A DNA stretch of 64,000 nt. It comes from Stentor roeselii. Taxonomy: Eukaryota > Ciliophora > Heterotrichea > Heterotrichida > Stentoridae. The notes under the pieces were generated by a model. That model was not told the origin of the DNA, did not search any database, and saw only the letters and a list, made by a program, of their open reading frames with translations. This document shows positions 10,701 to 19,355 of this stretch, piece by piece; position 1 is the first letter of the stretch, and each line of letters starts with the position of its first letter. The DNA is taken from positions 1-64,000 of the forward strand of contig RSEH01000195.1 of assembly GCA_006503475.1 (NCBI GenBank), given 5' to 3'. A program made the position numbers and the translations under genes.

Positions 10701-12276
10701 TTCCTAAGAACAAGCTTGTATTCTGATCATTAAAAGCTAAGCCTTTAACCGTATTACTCAGCAAGTCGGATCCATCGTTTTTAAGGTAAATGCTTGTCAT
10801 ATTTGATTCAACTTTTAATCTCAAAGCTAAAAATCTCCATCGGCCTCCCGCTTCACCAAATCTCAAAGAACTAATTAAAGTTCGGTCATCTTCATTAGCG
10901 AGTTCGACAGCTCCTCGATGATTACTGAATATTTTCAAGGTTTGCTTATCGACTGTTTGTCCTGAATTGAAAGTGATGATCCAAAGTGCGATTGTGAACT
11001 CACAGCTTAAGGTTATAGGAAAAGTACTTTTTAGGAAAACTATTTTTTCATTTTGGAATGCCATTCCTCGAGATTTTACTGGGTAAGGGTCGTCGCTTTC
11101 ACTTTTGTTGTAAGGAGAGTAGGTAGATGCGTTTATTCCACTTTGAAATATGTCATAGTATTGCTTGAATTCTATAAATTTTGTTTTTATTACAGGGGTA
11201 AGGAGATTCGTTGGGTTATATTTATATGGAGGAATAATGCAGACTCCTTTTATCATAATGAACTCACTGCTACAAGTAGTGCAGTTAAATAGTGAACCTT
11301 GCAAACAACCAAAACCTAAAGCACATTTATTTTCGATTTTTAAGCAAGTATCAATGCAGGAATCAACTTTAAAGTTTATACAACTACTACAATTTGAATA
11401 AAAGCACAAATTGCATCCATTCCTTACACACCAAGGCCATTCTGAACAACTTGGATTACATTTTATACAAGTATCATTGAAATAGTATTCGTTAAACCCA
11501 CATAGTATATCACTTATATACATATATTTGATATAATATAAATCATTTTGAAGGTAAATATCATATAAAAATCCTTCAAATGAATTGTTTTCTGGAGCTC
11601 CAAGTGTAAAATTTAACCCTTGAATTTGAGGCCTATACTCTCCAGATAAAAAAATGTATTCTCTTCCGAAAATATGTATGTAAATATTTTCAATGTTTTC
11701 ATTAACAATAAATACTAATGCAACCCATTCATCTGGGTGTGCGTTATTTAAAATTTCACTTTTATTACCAGTAGGATAACTAATCAAAACATTCCCTAAA
11801 AAAGTCGTTCTATTTCCAGAAATTTCTAAAAATACTTGTTCCTTATTTGAAACCTTGAAAATGACTCCTTGATTAATCACTCTGACAGTTAGAACAAGAT
11901 TAAATTCAGGAGACAGAATCCAAGATGTATTCGAAATCAACATACTCGATTTTGCAAAGTAAAGACCTCTGTCTTTCGTCATGATTGGAGACTGCCTTCC
12001 AGGGTCTCTAAGCTGAAGTCCAGCTGGATGATAAAACATTTGGACTGACCTGGCATCAAAAGCAAGAGGAATGCCTGGACTGAAAGAGAAAAGTGTCAAA
12101 GATGATGTGACGACACAATTACTACCTGATATTGAATGTCCTGTTGGGCAGATTGAGAGACATTTAATATTCGTGTACTTGTAACCTGCGAGGCAAGTAC
12201 TACATTTCAAGTCTGAACACCATTTTGATTGAGAATTCACTCTTTCGACTAGAAGCAGGAGAAGGACCAAGACCAT
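4714..12276 (-). CDS. Giant cysteine-rich, LamG-like, multipass membrane protein
   Basis: 2520 residues without an intron. The N-terminal MVLVLLLLLVERVNSQ is a signal peptide. The ectodomain alternates four LamG/concanavalin-like beta-sandwich modules (about residues 60-250, 365-555, 687-870 and 1650-1850) with furin/growth-factor-receptor-like cysteine blocks (CxxC pairs with the pattern C..C...C.C..G). The largest block covers about 875-1648 with some 20 repeats. Many NxS/T sites fit an extracellular, glycosylated surface. After a 200-residue juxtamembrane domain come several transmembrane helices (about 2200-2470) and a short charged cytosolic tail. Large families of cysteine-rich growth-factor-receptor-like membrane proteins are typical of ciliates and mostly uncharacterised; a surface receptor or adhesion role is inference. 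It ends at TAG. The next minus-strand gene upstream encodes another big ectodomain protein. Confidence 0.85.
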   Translation of the reverse strand: MVLVLLLLLVERVNSQSKWCSDLKCSTCLAGYKYTNIKCLSICPTGHSISGSNCVVTSSLTLFSFSPGIPLAFDARSVQMFYHPAGLQLRDPGRQSPIMTKDRGLYFAKSSMLISNTSWILSPEFNLVLTVRVINQGVIFKVSNKEQVFLEISGNRTTFLGNVLISYPTGNKSEILNNAHPDEWVALVFIVNENIENIYIHIFGREYIFLSGEYRPQIQGLNFTLGAPENNSFEGFLYDIYLQNDLYYIKYMYISDILCGFNEYYFNDTCIKCNPSCSEWPWCVRNGCNLCFYSNCSSCINFKVDSCIDTCLKIENKCALGFGCLQGSLFNCTTCSSEFIMIKGVCIIPPYKYNPTNLLTPVIKTKFIEFKQYYDIFQSGINASTYSPYNKSESDDPYPVKSRGMAFQNEKIVFLKSTFPITLSCEFTIALWIITFNSGQTVDKQTLKIFSNHRGAVELANEDDRTLISSLRFGEAGGRWRFLALRLKVESNMTSIYLKNDGSDLLSNTVKGLAFNDQNTSLFLGNNKNTSFNGIIYSISVWQTFVSDLSSEMIPCGVDLGSSCLNECATSKYYNDVIDKCQDCSGSCKQGCNTFGKCSSCAQTNCTMCSSYESNATCYQTSSTYCISGLKVGKNGECCHNSCSSCYGQNFYTCYSCSMNYVLVGSVCYSSCPLGFLNVSSICILLNSSTVDLKFDKISKSPTSSLFPIQFNVANISLFYPNFSVFNPIPAFNRGYYFGKNSSITSSSLNLSYNQTFSIWIRIISDGNIFKRGTLSISTQTIQYFNINQNIYLQIMSWSKLNILISTRFDTLFAISVNQNNNKTYYRSSWNAMIMDSSSSIVLGDSISSFKGFIYRLALFNIAITDFVYSELLSACPFLTYEEKGLCYDCQTSCQSGCITSKGCNLCNQPLCKICSNFSENSCSECFNTAAMVNGVCTCLNGTYWNLTTWNCEKCLEPCLNCLNTSFCSSCVQDSTLEDNRCICNQGFYFDLNTLKCLNCFLDCKTCYGNLESNCQSCRENAYLASEGKCICFDGYYMDSGECKKCHGLCSKCFNFTNCTNCKAGSNNIQGTCKCPTGLFADLQLGLCKSCDSKCLTCTELSGLTCTSCNKNSYLIDNSCHCNLGLFWDSAASSCSFCDSLCLDCSSLTNCTICKEKTLNIGGICTCLDGFYKSDDLNASCLICHENCLKCTGPLSNQCVDCRKNAVIQDDFSCRCLSGYFMLSGNCEKCSKFCIECLDAVHCLVCHELSFVSGGICKCADRFFNSINEDICQSCHPKCFNCFDNTEISCISCPSNSSLSGTQCICNKGFFWDEENFICQECDGLCSDCISKDTCNQCKSNSDLYNGTCYCLEGFFRTKWLPVMCQPCSPQCFTCFGASSFNCVQCKPLAFLLPDYSCQCFNGLYFDSLSYKCENCSDLCKTCSGIKTSCTSCNSNFYLSTNSCRCVDGYYLNFTTCEPCHISCKTCKGPSEQECLSCTSKAILSNNYTCNCIANYFMKLGTCIACYPSCLTCLAETEQNCSSCKEGLIFQNNGECKCEPPLFWDAKLKACIPCSNFCLTCNAFNITGCDICSTDCFFCTENSIYQNTSCICIEGYFERNNICLKCNEKCKTCKDETYYSCTSCNNTFLNGGLCIDKCPLGYLNREGVCQMKGSQGIVMSFKFNYFSEHYSDALTGIQLKPPIDLNFPLPVFSQGLYFNGQNSAVQIESPEEKNRLFSDEFLLSFWIMTYSNTGALIKSSTSNVTELSLTFQENLFLTLLFSKITSELNSNQSIPISEWTFVAISLSHNSPTSVSFIINLEKQTFFSISEEPFTSQDNCEVLLGCDREKQSFFHGFIYKVDLRRNSTNLMISTNCKGCSLCLEDSECLTTCSITEYFEKSSQSCKPCMAECLSGCRHKSSCGMCFESECLTCLDFDSGSCTSCREGYQVTRGTCEKCEGLVFYNSSSKLCEKCKGLCVTCLSEFECLSCEGNAEVVNKSCVCSLGYYLNVSYCERVMFGSMIKISLDNSAQVIFDEPLNKDLTSEDVQVFYNNNPCKFKVTTKDPLITSFQCEITWNVRAGSSIKIEFLKPVTSIHNSLLSTKNLTIGLFPTQIEEIFQKIQQAKDFANKGTTVGASVSLCLSVASFDVSSLFSFVNFAEIFSVISLYGLELEEDLLEFLRSVRVQKSLPNVFEGFSEGGLGIDLNENLVEYGYKSNSAIINSGVSILIFLVIFFCFLLVRIMVPIMHEKIPKLLVVKDYFHFSVFLKFWIQTCLDLMITSMNAIFHGYFKSLFYFADYCCSVIMIVSFKQVSQLVLFLVSLVLVKKRRKLVESEEILSFDKKFGAFFNEFKSDPQNFYFYPIFFVRRFLVALVIFLVKVPILRLVFSFVLSLMVKFNQNLFYLVETRCFKSKANNVLHICNEILTGFLHIAIIAAVVKNKNELKNNATDICINIITIAWALNMVCSVVKLIGLVAEKIKKFRNRKKVENIKEGDITKNEKIFVESIKETKIGSKNEQIFVEDLEFKQTDNGSQAEKTGI

Positions 12277-12688
12277 ATTGATTATAAAGTAAGGAAATAT
12301 GAGCTGGATGATATCTCAATACAATTAAATATTTGAATACAGGTTTTTATCAAAGATATTTAAAATATTTATGTTAAGGAAGAAGCAGATTTCAGAGACT
12401 GCTTGTTGTTAGTTTTTTTCGCAAATCGATACTTTTCTAAGAATCATCATTTTTTTATTACGATGAAACATTCTTTGAAAATGCCTTAACAAGGTTCTAA
12501 TATTTCATTTTATAATGCAACAATTATATGAGCTTATAATAAATCTTTTAAAAGTGTAGCTCATAATAAACCTTAGAGAAATGAAAAAATTCTAATGAGA
12601 GACTAAGAGAATTATTAAATAAATTATTTAAAGTGCCTTTCGAATCTTAGTCATGATGATCAAATTATTATATAATTCTCTAATAAAA
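12277..12688. other. Intergenic, nothing recognised
   Basis: About 410 nt of AT-rich sequence between two co-oriented minus-strand genes. It presumably holds the 3' end of the upstream gene and the promoter of the 2520-residue gene. No coding or RNA feature seen. Confidence 0.5.
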
Positions 12689-15600
12689 TCATGAATTAGT
12701 TCTAAACATAATATCAATTTTTGAATGATCCATTGAAATCCTATTGATTCTAGTCACATTAATCTTCATTGCCTGCTGTTGAGAAGCATTAAGTTTTCTC
12801 TTCCTTAAAATTATGCAGTAAGCCAACGGTGTAATAACACTAACACCAATAAGTACAATAATAACTATTCCTAGAATGTAATACCATGAAATTTTTATTG
12901 AATCATTTGAACTGTCTATACTCAGCTTTCCAGTGTCAGTCATAATTAGACTTGTTGCAACAAAATCAATTTCGTTTGAAATATTCAGAGTAAAATTGTA
13001 AGGACCTTTACCCCAGGTTGACTCTATTTTTTGATACTCTTCAAAGCTAAGTTTGGGAATTGTTAAAGAAAGTTCATTTATTGATAAAACGAATATCTTT
13101 CCGTTAAGTGCCTCATATACCAAAATAACAGAATCATTGAAAAATAAACCTCCTGAATTAAAGCCTGATTCTGAGATTTTAATATCTTTTATGATTGCAT
13201 TATAGTACTCTGCAAGTAAATCATAAATTCTAATCAAAGTTGAGTTACTAGTTTGAAAAGAGATTATAAAATACCTCGGCTCATAATAAGTATTGCATGT
13301 AACTATACCTCCACCATAATTTTCAATCATATCCTCAGATTGATACTCAGGAAACCTTTTAAAATACAAGAACTTCCCATTAGTTTTTCTGTAAGCCACA
13401 ACACTGGAGTCCTTGGAAGCCACAAACAAGACCCTATCGCAAATTCCAAGAGCAAGAGGTCTGTTTACAATAAAAGAATCAACCAATTTCAATTTTTTTT
13501 CATTCAAACCATAATGAAAAATTCTCAAGCCGGAGTAATAATCTGCTATGTAAAGTTCAATCACTTGATCTTGACCTAAAACTCCATCAATAGCTTTAAT
13601 CAATAGTCTGCTCAAGTCCACAGTGAATAAATTAATGGCAGTTAAAAACATCACTTCAACTGTGGTTGAATTCCACTGAATATAAAAAATTTCGATATGA
13701 TTATTTCCTGGAAGTAAGTCGCCAGTTAACTCAATCACAGCTACTGCGAACTCTTTGGTTGAACCTTGTAAAATTCTAAGATCCTGGAATTTATAAGTGA
13801 GATATGAGGATGCCAATTTTATGAGTTTTTGAGCTTGTACATCAACAATCGCAGCGAAAATTTTGTACTTGTTATCTAGAGTTGAGCAGCCTAACACAAT
13901 CAAGTTATAATTATCTTTACTTCCATAATTTCTTACTATAGGGCAAACGTTTTCAAATCCCAAAGGAAGTGGGTAATGAAAAAATGAATGATTATTGAAA
14001 AAGTCATGCACATAATACATCTGCCCATTTCGTGTAGCGACTAAAGCTGTTTTAAGATGTCGAACGATAGTAAAGTCAGTTATTTTTTCCATCTCCTTAT
14101 TTTCTTCAACAGTATTTAAAAGTTGCAGCGACTCCTGAATGTAAATTGGAGAATTTTTTTTATTTTTTAAGTATTTTGATTCCAGTGATAAATTTGCATT
14201 CAGATTATACCCTAAAAAATAATCACTTATATAAATAACTTGGCCATGCAAGTAACTATTAGTGATTTCTGGAAGCTCTTTCTTAATAGATATAAGATTC
14301 TGTAACAATTTAATCTCTACTGAATAGTTTAAACTGAGAATTTTTGACAAGCCAAAGCATTCTACAATAATATTCAATGGAACCCTTTTATTGACAACAT
14401 AATCATCGTTTGTAAGATTAAATTTAAACTTCACTTCTTTTGAGCAACTGCTGGAAGGACAAAGCGATTTAAGTATAATAATATTTTTCTGATCTTGTAA
14501 AATTATTCTAGTTTGATTCTCGCTGTTATAAGTAAATCCAAGAACTTCTCGATTTCCCAAATCCTCTCCATAAAAAACCGATTGACTTAAGAAATTTTCA
14601 GAAGAATTAACCAGAAGAAATTTATTATTAGAGAAGCAAAGAATGAAATCATCAAGAACATAAAATCCATTCGCTTCAATTGATTTCACTTGAAGAAGAT
14701 CATGAAAAAGAGTTCTATAAATCATAATCATATTTTCAGTCAACAAGAAAATATTCGATCCTTGTGCAATCATCTGTTGATGAAAGAAAACTGAACCAAA
14801 ATAATAATTTGTTTGGGCTTTATTACCTGTCACTTCACTTTCAAAGAAAATAGAAACGTAGTCTCTATGTCCGACGTATAAAACATAAGGAGATGAAATG
14901 CTTGGGTCTTGAGTCATCGACATGCTTAGGATCGGATCGGTTCTGTTATTGGAAAAAATTAATTCGTATTGAAAAAACCATGAACTAAAGGAAAGTTTGT
15001 ATATCAGGATTGAATAAGATGATCCTATTGCTAAATATTTCATAAATATAGCGGATTTTTCAGGGTTTATTTGTGGTAAAAGCATGGAATTATTCATGGG
15101 ATTACTTGAAAGACCATCTGGAAAAACGTAGTATTTCAAATAATTCTTGGGTTTTGATGTGAAACATAAAAAAATAATGCTGTTTGTTCCGAAAGATGAT
15201 TGAAGTACTTTGGAAACTGAGGAAATATTTAAATGGATTATTAAAAGCTTTCCTAGTTCAGAGATAAGGACTTGGTCTGAATAAATTTGGATTAAGTAAT
15301 TTCCTTGAACTATATATTTCGCTGATTGATCTCTTGGTAATAAAAAGTCTTGATCAACTATTTTTGAAGAAATATCTTCAATTATGTAGTAATTCTTCTT
15401 AGGTAGGTAGTCAGTCACTTTACAACTAATGTTAAATCCTGATACCATCCAAGTCGGCAGTGAAAAATCAGCAATAAACTCCTCTAATCCAAAAATAGCT
15501 CTTAAAGCTTGATTGTATGGTTTTCCTTGGTATATCAAACTAGGATTATAAACATCTTCTAAAATTGTAACATTAAGAGCACATTCTGAACTTGAATCAT

Positions 15601-16906
15601 TATTCAAAGCTGTTACATTACAGCTTAATGGAGTCTCTGTTGTCGAAATCTTAAGTTTGGGAATAATCGATCTGCTTTTAACTACTGTTAGAAGTTTCTT
15701 ATCAACTCTCAATAAATACACGTCAGCTGTGCCTTGGATTATAGCCCAAGCAGCATCTGCCGTGTATTCCACGTAATTTAGACTTAAAACCTGCAGAGCA
15801 CTTTCACGGTATTTGAATGAAACAGTAGCAAGACTCATTCGAGTGGCGTTGAAAATTAGGTAAAGTTGGTAGTTACTTGCATGGATCCCAGTAAAATTAA
15901 CATTTTGACTGGGATAAAACAAAGTTTCTTCTTTCAATTTAAAGTCAGCAGCGACAATTCCACTTGAAGTTGAGACAAAAACTGTATTTTGAAATTCACC
16001 TGCGAATTGGTTATACTCCATCATGAGTAACTCCCCATATTTTTTTAAATTAAAGACTTGATTGATTTCAAAGTACCCATCATTGAGTTTAAACACAAAC
16101 AAATAGGACTTTGCATCTAAAACAAACATCAATACCCCTTGAGTTGAAGTCTCAACATTAACTAATATAGGTTCAATATTGATTACAATATTTCCAAAGC
16201 TAATATTTTGAATACTTTGAACAAGATTAGCCTTGTAAAACCCCATTTTAAGTATAAAAATAGTCTCCAAATCTTCAACCACGCCAGTTAACGCGAACAA
16301 ACCATTAACAGACCCATTGCCCATAAAAATCCTTGTAACATTAACCAGTTCAGGAAGACTAATCTTATTAACAGTAGCTAAAGCCTTATCTGCAAAAGGC
16401 AAGACAATCAAAAAGAACTGATAAACAATTTCATTTTTATCAATTCCAGTTCCAACAACCAAGACAGACATAATTCCAAAATTTGAAGGAATTGGAAGAA
16501 TACTTGTTATGTTGAAGTCACTTGGAACTAGAGGAACTTTGATGATGGAATTCAATTCACTGTCCCCGTTATTTAAATTAGTTTGAAGAATAATAACAGT
16601 AGAGGATGTGAAATAGCAGGTCATTGCTTCGTTGCCTACATTTATTACTTGCATCTTGTATGATTTGATTGTTGGAAGGGATTTTAACAGAGGACTTAAG
16701 TGATGGGTCACATCTAATGTTCTTGGACTTTGGAGTATCTTGAAGTGACCCTTTTCTTCCACGTCTGACACGGAATAAGTAAGATTGTTTCCTGAAAAGT
16801 AATCTAGAAGAGGAAATAACTGAGAAGAATTCCTCGGCAATATTAGAGTTGAGAAGTTTTTTATAACGTGTGAAGCTGAGGCCAGGTGAAACAAAAATAT
16901 CAACAT
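12689..16906 (-). CDS. Large type I membrane protein with propeller-like ectodomain
   Basis: 1405 residues, start ATG at 16906, stop TGA. A short hydrophobic N-terminus ending near SASH looks like a signal peptide. The ectodomain of about 1330 residues is rich in beta-strand-like alternations, Asn-linked glycosylation sites and few cysteines. An early LDYFSGNNLTYSV motif resembles cadherin-like/dystroglycan-type repeats. Much of the rest has the feel of beta-propeller blades, but I cannot define a Pfam family. One transmembrane helix near 1345-1370 (YYILGIVIIVLIGVSVITPL) is followed by a basic cytosolic tail of about 35 residues. It resembles the long single-pass surface proteins found in multiple copies in ciliates. 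Function unknown. It lies upstream of, and in the same direction as, the cysteine-rich giant gene, with 412 nt between them. Confidence 0.8.
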   Translation of the reverse strand: MLIFLFHLASASHVIKNFSTLILPRNSSQLFPLLDYFSGNNLTYSVSDVEEKGHFKILQSPRTLDVTHHLSPLLKSLPTIKSYKMQVINVGNEAMTCYFTSSTVIILQTNLNNGDSELNSIIKVPLVPSDFNITSILPIPSNFGIMSVLVVGTGIDKNEIVYQFFLIVLPFADKALATVNKISLPELVNVTRIFMGNGSVNGLFALTGVVEDLETIFILKMGFYKANLVQSIQNISFGNIVINIEPILVNVETSTQGVLMFVLDAKSYLFVFKLNDGYFEINQVFNLKKYGELLMMEYNQFAGEFQNTVFVSTSSGIVAADFKLKEETLFYPSQNVNFTGIHASNYQLYLIFNATRMSLATVSFKYRESALQVLSLNYVEYTADAAWAIIQGTADVYLLRVDKKLLTVVKSRSIIPKLKISTTETPLSCNVTALNNDSSSECALNVTILEDVYNPSLIYQGKPYNQALRAIFGLEEFIADFSLPTWMVSGFNISCKVTDYLPKKNYYIIEDISSKIVDQDFLLPRDQSAKYIVQGNYLIQIYSDQVLISELGKLLIIHLNISSVSKVLQSSFGTNSIIFLCFTSKPKNYLKYYVFPDGLSSNPMNNSMLLPQINPEKSAIFMKYLAIGSSYSILIYKLSFSSWFFQYELIFSNNRTDPILSMSMTQDPSISSPYVLYVGHRDYVSIFFESEVTGNKAQTNYYFGSVFFHQQMIAQGSNIFLLTENMIMIYRTLFHDLLQVKSIEANGFYVLDDFILCFSNNKFLLVNSSENFLSQSVFYGEDLGNREVLGFTYNSENQTRIILQDQKNIIILKSLCPSSSCSKEVKFKFNLTNDDYVVNKRVPLNIIVECFGLSKILSLNYSVEIKLLQNLISIKKELPEITNSYLHGQVIYISDYFLGYNLNANLSLESKYLKNKKNSPIYIQESLQLLNTVEENKEMEKITDFTIVRHLKTALVATRNGQMYYVHDFFNNHSFFHYPLPLGFENVCPIVRNYGSKDNYNLIVLGCSTLDNKYKIFAAIVDVQAQKLIKLASSYLTYKFQDLRILQGSTKEFAVAVIELTGDLLPGNNHIEIFYIQWNSTTVEVMFLTAINLFTVDLSRLLIKAIDGVLGQDQVIELYIADYYSGLRIFHYGLNEKKLKLVDSFIVNRPLALGICDRVLFVASKDSSVVAYRKTNGKFLYFKRFPEYQSEDMIENYGGGIVTCNTYYEPRYFIISFQTSNSTLIRIYDLLAEYYNAIIKDIKISESGFNSGGLFFNDSVILVYEALNGKIFVLSINELSLTIPKLSFEEYQKIESTWGKGPYNFTLNISNEIDFVATSLIMTDTGKLSIDSSNDSIKISWYYILGIVIIVLIGVSVITPLAYCIILRKRKLNASQQQAMKINVTRINRISMDHSKIDIMFRTNS

Positions 16907-17203
16907 TTATTATTTTGATTGGAAGTTTAGATGAGTTGAAGAAGGACTTGTTTGATTAACGCTTATTATCAATTTAAATGAATGTAAGGCAGTTCTTTTA
17001 AATGAGTCACCAAAAGTCTTTAATCGATCCATTCACATATTTATTAATAATATTACTTAAGAATACAATTCAGATTTTTCACATTACTTTAAATTACCTA
17101 AAAGAGTTTTGAATAAATAATCCATTGAAGATAAAAAACCAATTCTTAATCTCAACAACAAAACCTTCCAATAAACATTATCTCTGAAACCATTAATAAT
17201 AAC
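16907..17203. other. Intergenic, nothing recognised
   Basis: About 300 nt between co-oriented minus-strand genes. The part next to the 3' end of the SMP gene is A/C-rich on the plus strand. No gene or RNA seen. Confidence 0.5.
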
Positions 17204-19354
17204 CTAAGGATACTCCTCTTTCTTGGGTCTAGCCTTAGGTATTTTAATACTCCTTCTATGAGGATAAAGATACCTTCTCAGCTTCAACCCAACCAACTTA
17301 GAAACAATCCATCGAATTCCAGGCACCTGATTAAAATTAAGCCATTTTCCTCTAACAAGTGGAAAAACTTCAAGTGTAAGGTCCGGCATCTGTGCAAAGC
17401 TATACCAACTCTGAAAGTCCATCTCCGAAGTATAACAAATCCTGACCTTTCCATTGAAATCAATGACCCTAATAACAGCTTCAACTTCCCACTTGACAAA
17501 TGGGAAGACAAGAGGAACTTTGACAGTAAAAACGACTTGTCCAGGAGCATGAATGCAAAGTTCATAGTTAAATTCAAGTTCATTGTAAGACTTGCATAAA
17601 AAGTCTCTTACACTTGGAGCCTGTCCGAAATATCTGAAGTCTTTCACAGAAATACTTCCAATAAAACCCGGGTTGTCTTTATTCAGTTTTTTCGCGATTT
17701 TCTTGCAGATGTAATCTTGAAACTTATCAGAAGTTCTCCACTCGTCAAGGTAAACTTGTATCAAAACATTCAACCATTTAGCATTTTCAGTGTTTTTTTG
17801 CTTGGTCTTTGAATCGAACTCAATGTGAATACCTTCAGTGAAATAAGGACAAAGAAAAACATGTCCTGCAGAATTTTTAGAAAAACTTAACATTTCTTTA
17901 ATCTCGTCATTTACTTCAAAACTTTTCGCAGCAGCTGAGATGATTTTGACCTTTTCAGAGAAATTCGAAAGGAGAATAGAAAGTAACAAATTTTTTATTT
18001 CTAATAAATTTGCAGTCTGTTGAACAAGGTTTTCTTCTGAGTTATCGATGATGAAGTTTTTAAGATGATTTGAAATGTTTTGTCTGATGAATTCGCATTC
18101 TTTTAAGAAATCTTTTAAATTTTCACTGAGAATGTTGACTGAATGAAGAAATTCGAAATACCCTGAATCGATGCCGATGTCATTGCTGACTTCCCAGGCT
18201 TCAAAGATAGAAACGAATTTTTTCATATGGTCTTTTTCGATAGAAGAAAGAGTTTCAACAAGTTTATCCAATTTAATCAACTGTTCCTTTAAATCTGATA
18301 ACAGCGAAGAAGCCTTTCTCGTTGATTTTTCTGCTTCATCATCAAGAGTCCTGATTGATTCATTTAAAGAGTTTCCAGGTTCAGCAAGTCTCTGAAGTTC
18401 ACTATGAGACTGTTTCCAAATATTCTGAACATGCGTCAGGTAACATTGAAGGTTAGACCGACAACTCTCTCCTTTCAATTTATTCACTTCTAAAAACTCA
18501 AGATACAACTTTTGAGCAGATTCAAAGTACTTCGAGTTTTCTTTTAAAAAATTATCTTTCGAAATTTCTACCTTGTGACTGTTTTTTGAGATTTTATTGT
18601 TTGATATGCGGATTTTTGATTCTAACTTCAGGTTTGCATCGAAATTCTCAGGTTTTCCGATGTTTATCTGAAGAGCGGCGTTTAACTCAGAAAGGTCTGA
18701 TTTTATTTGAATGACTTTTTCTGAATATTTCTTGATTTTTGATAGTTCTTGTAAAGAAGCCTCGCCACTTTTCTTAAGTCGTTCAAAGAGATCTTTTTGG
18801 CTTTTTTTTATGTCTTTTTCCATGAGTTTAACTGCGAAAAGCATAGAGTCTTCAAGTTCTTTCGTTTCAGATAAGGTTTGTTTACTGAGATGATTAAGGA
18901 CTTTTAGAAGGTCAATTAAATAATTGTGTTTTTGTTGTAAACGGTCTAAAAGAGAGATTTCACAAACTTTTTCCATCGCTGCCCAAGAGTTTTTGTCGTT
19001 GATGACCAGGTCTTTTAAGTTCTTGTGAAGACCTGACATGATTTCCTCGTTTCCTGTTGATAGGGATTTGAAGTTGCTGGTTGAACAGAGACAGGGAATC
19101 GCGGTTTTACGACGGTTGCTGTTACGGAAGCTGAACTTTGAATGAGTTGCTATCATTTCTGCGTTTTCGTATTCTAGGTCTTCGAATGGGGTCTCGTCGA
19201 AGTCGAGTGGTCGGTATTTTCTGTAGAGTTTTACTCCCAAGGCCTCTAGGGCTAGAGTGAAAATAATGGAGAACTTGAAAGTTTGAGCGAAATCGGAGTA
19301 GGCCATGACAGTCAAAAAAATCAGAAGACTGGCACAAAACCAAGAGAATTTCAT
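17204..19354 (-). CDS. SMP-domain lipid-transfer protein, ER-anchored, coiled coil
   Basis: 716 residues. Two closely spaced hydrophobic segments (about 5-22 and 27-42) form an N-terminal membrane anchor or hairpin. A long helical, coiled-coil-like middle (about 100-460) follows. Residues about 520-705 look like an SMP (synaptotagmin-like, mitochondrial, lipid-binding) domain: it starts WLNVLIQVYLDEWRTS, continues with the ISVKDFRYFGQAPSVRDF strand and the alternating hydrophobic strands after it, and is followed by a basic tail. SMP proteins (TEX2/Nvj2, PDZD8, E-Syts) shuttle lipids at ER contact sites. No C2, PH or PDZ domain is seen here, so this is a minimal membrane-coil-SMP architecture. 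Its ATG begins 1 nt after the stop codon of the upstream gene on the same strand. Family call good; the organelle pair is unknown. Confidence 0.7.
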   Translation of the reverse strand: MKFSWFCASLLIFLTVMAYSDFAQTFKFSIIFTLALEALGVKLYRKYRPLDFDETPFEDLEYENAEMIATHSKFSFRNSNRRKTAIPCLCSTSNFKSLSTGNEEIMSGLHKNLKDLVINDKNSWAAMEKVCEISLLDRLQQKHNYLIDLLKVLNHLSKQTLSETKELEDSMLFAVKLMEKDIKKSQKDLFERLKKSGEASLQELSKIKKYSEKVIQIKSDLSELNAALQINIGKPENFDANLKLESKIRISNNKISKNSHKVEISKDNFLKENSKYFESAQKLYLEFLEVNKLKGESCRSNLQCYLTHVQNIWKQSHSELQRLAEPGNSLNESIRTLDDEAEKSTRKASSLLSDLKEQLIKLDKLVETLSSIEKDHMKKFVSIFEAWEVSNDIGIDSGYFEFLHSVNILSENLKDFLKECEFIRQNISNHLKNFIIDNSEENLVQQTANLLEIKNLLLSILLSNFSEKVKIISAAAKSFEVNDEIKEMLSFSKNSAGHVFLCPYFTEGIHIEFDSKTKQKNTENAKWLNVLIQVYLDEWRTSDKFQDYICKKIAKKLNKDNPGFIGSISVKDFRYFGQAPSVRDFLCKSYNELEFNYELCIHAPGQVVFTVKVPLVFPFVKWEVEAVIRVIDFNGKVRICYTSEMDFQSWYSFAQMPDLTLEVFPLVRGKWLNFNQVPGIRWIVSKLVGLKLRRYLYPHRRSIKIPKARPKKEEYP

Positions 19355-19355
19355 A

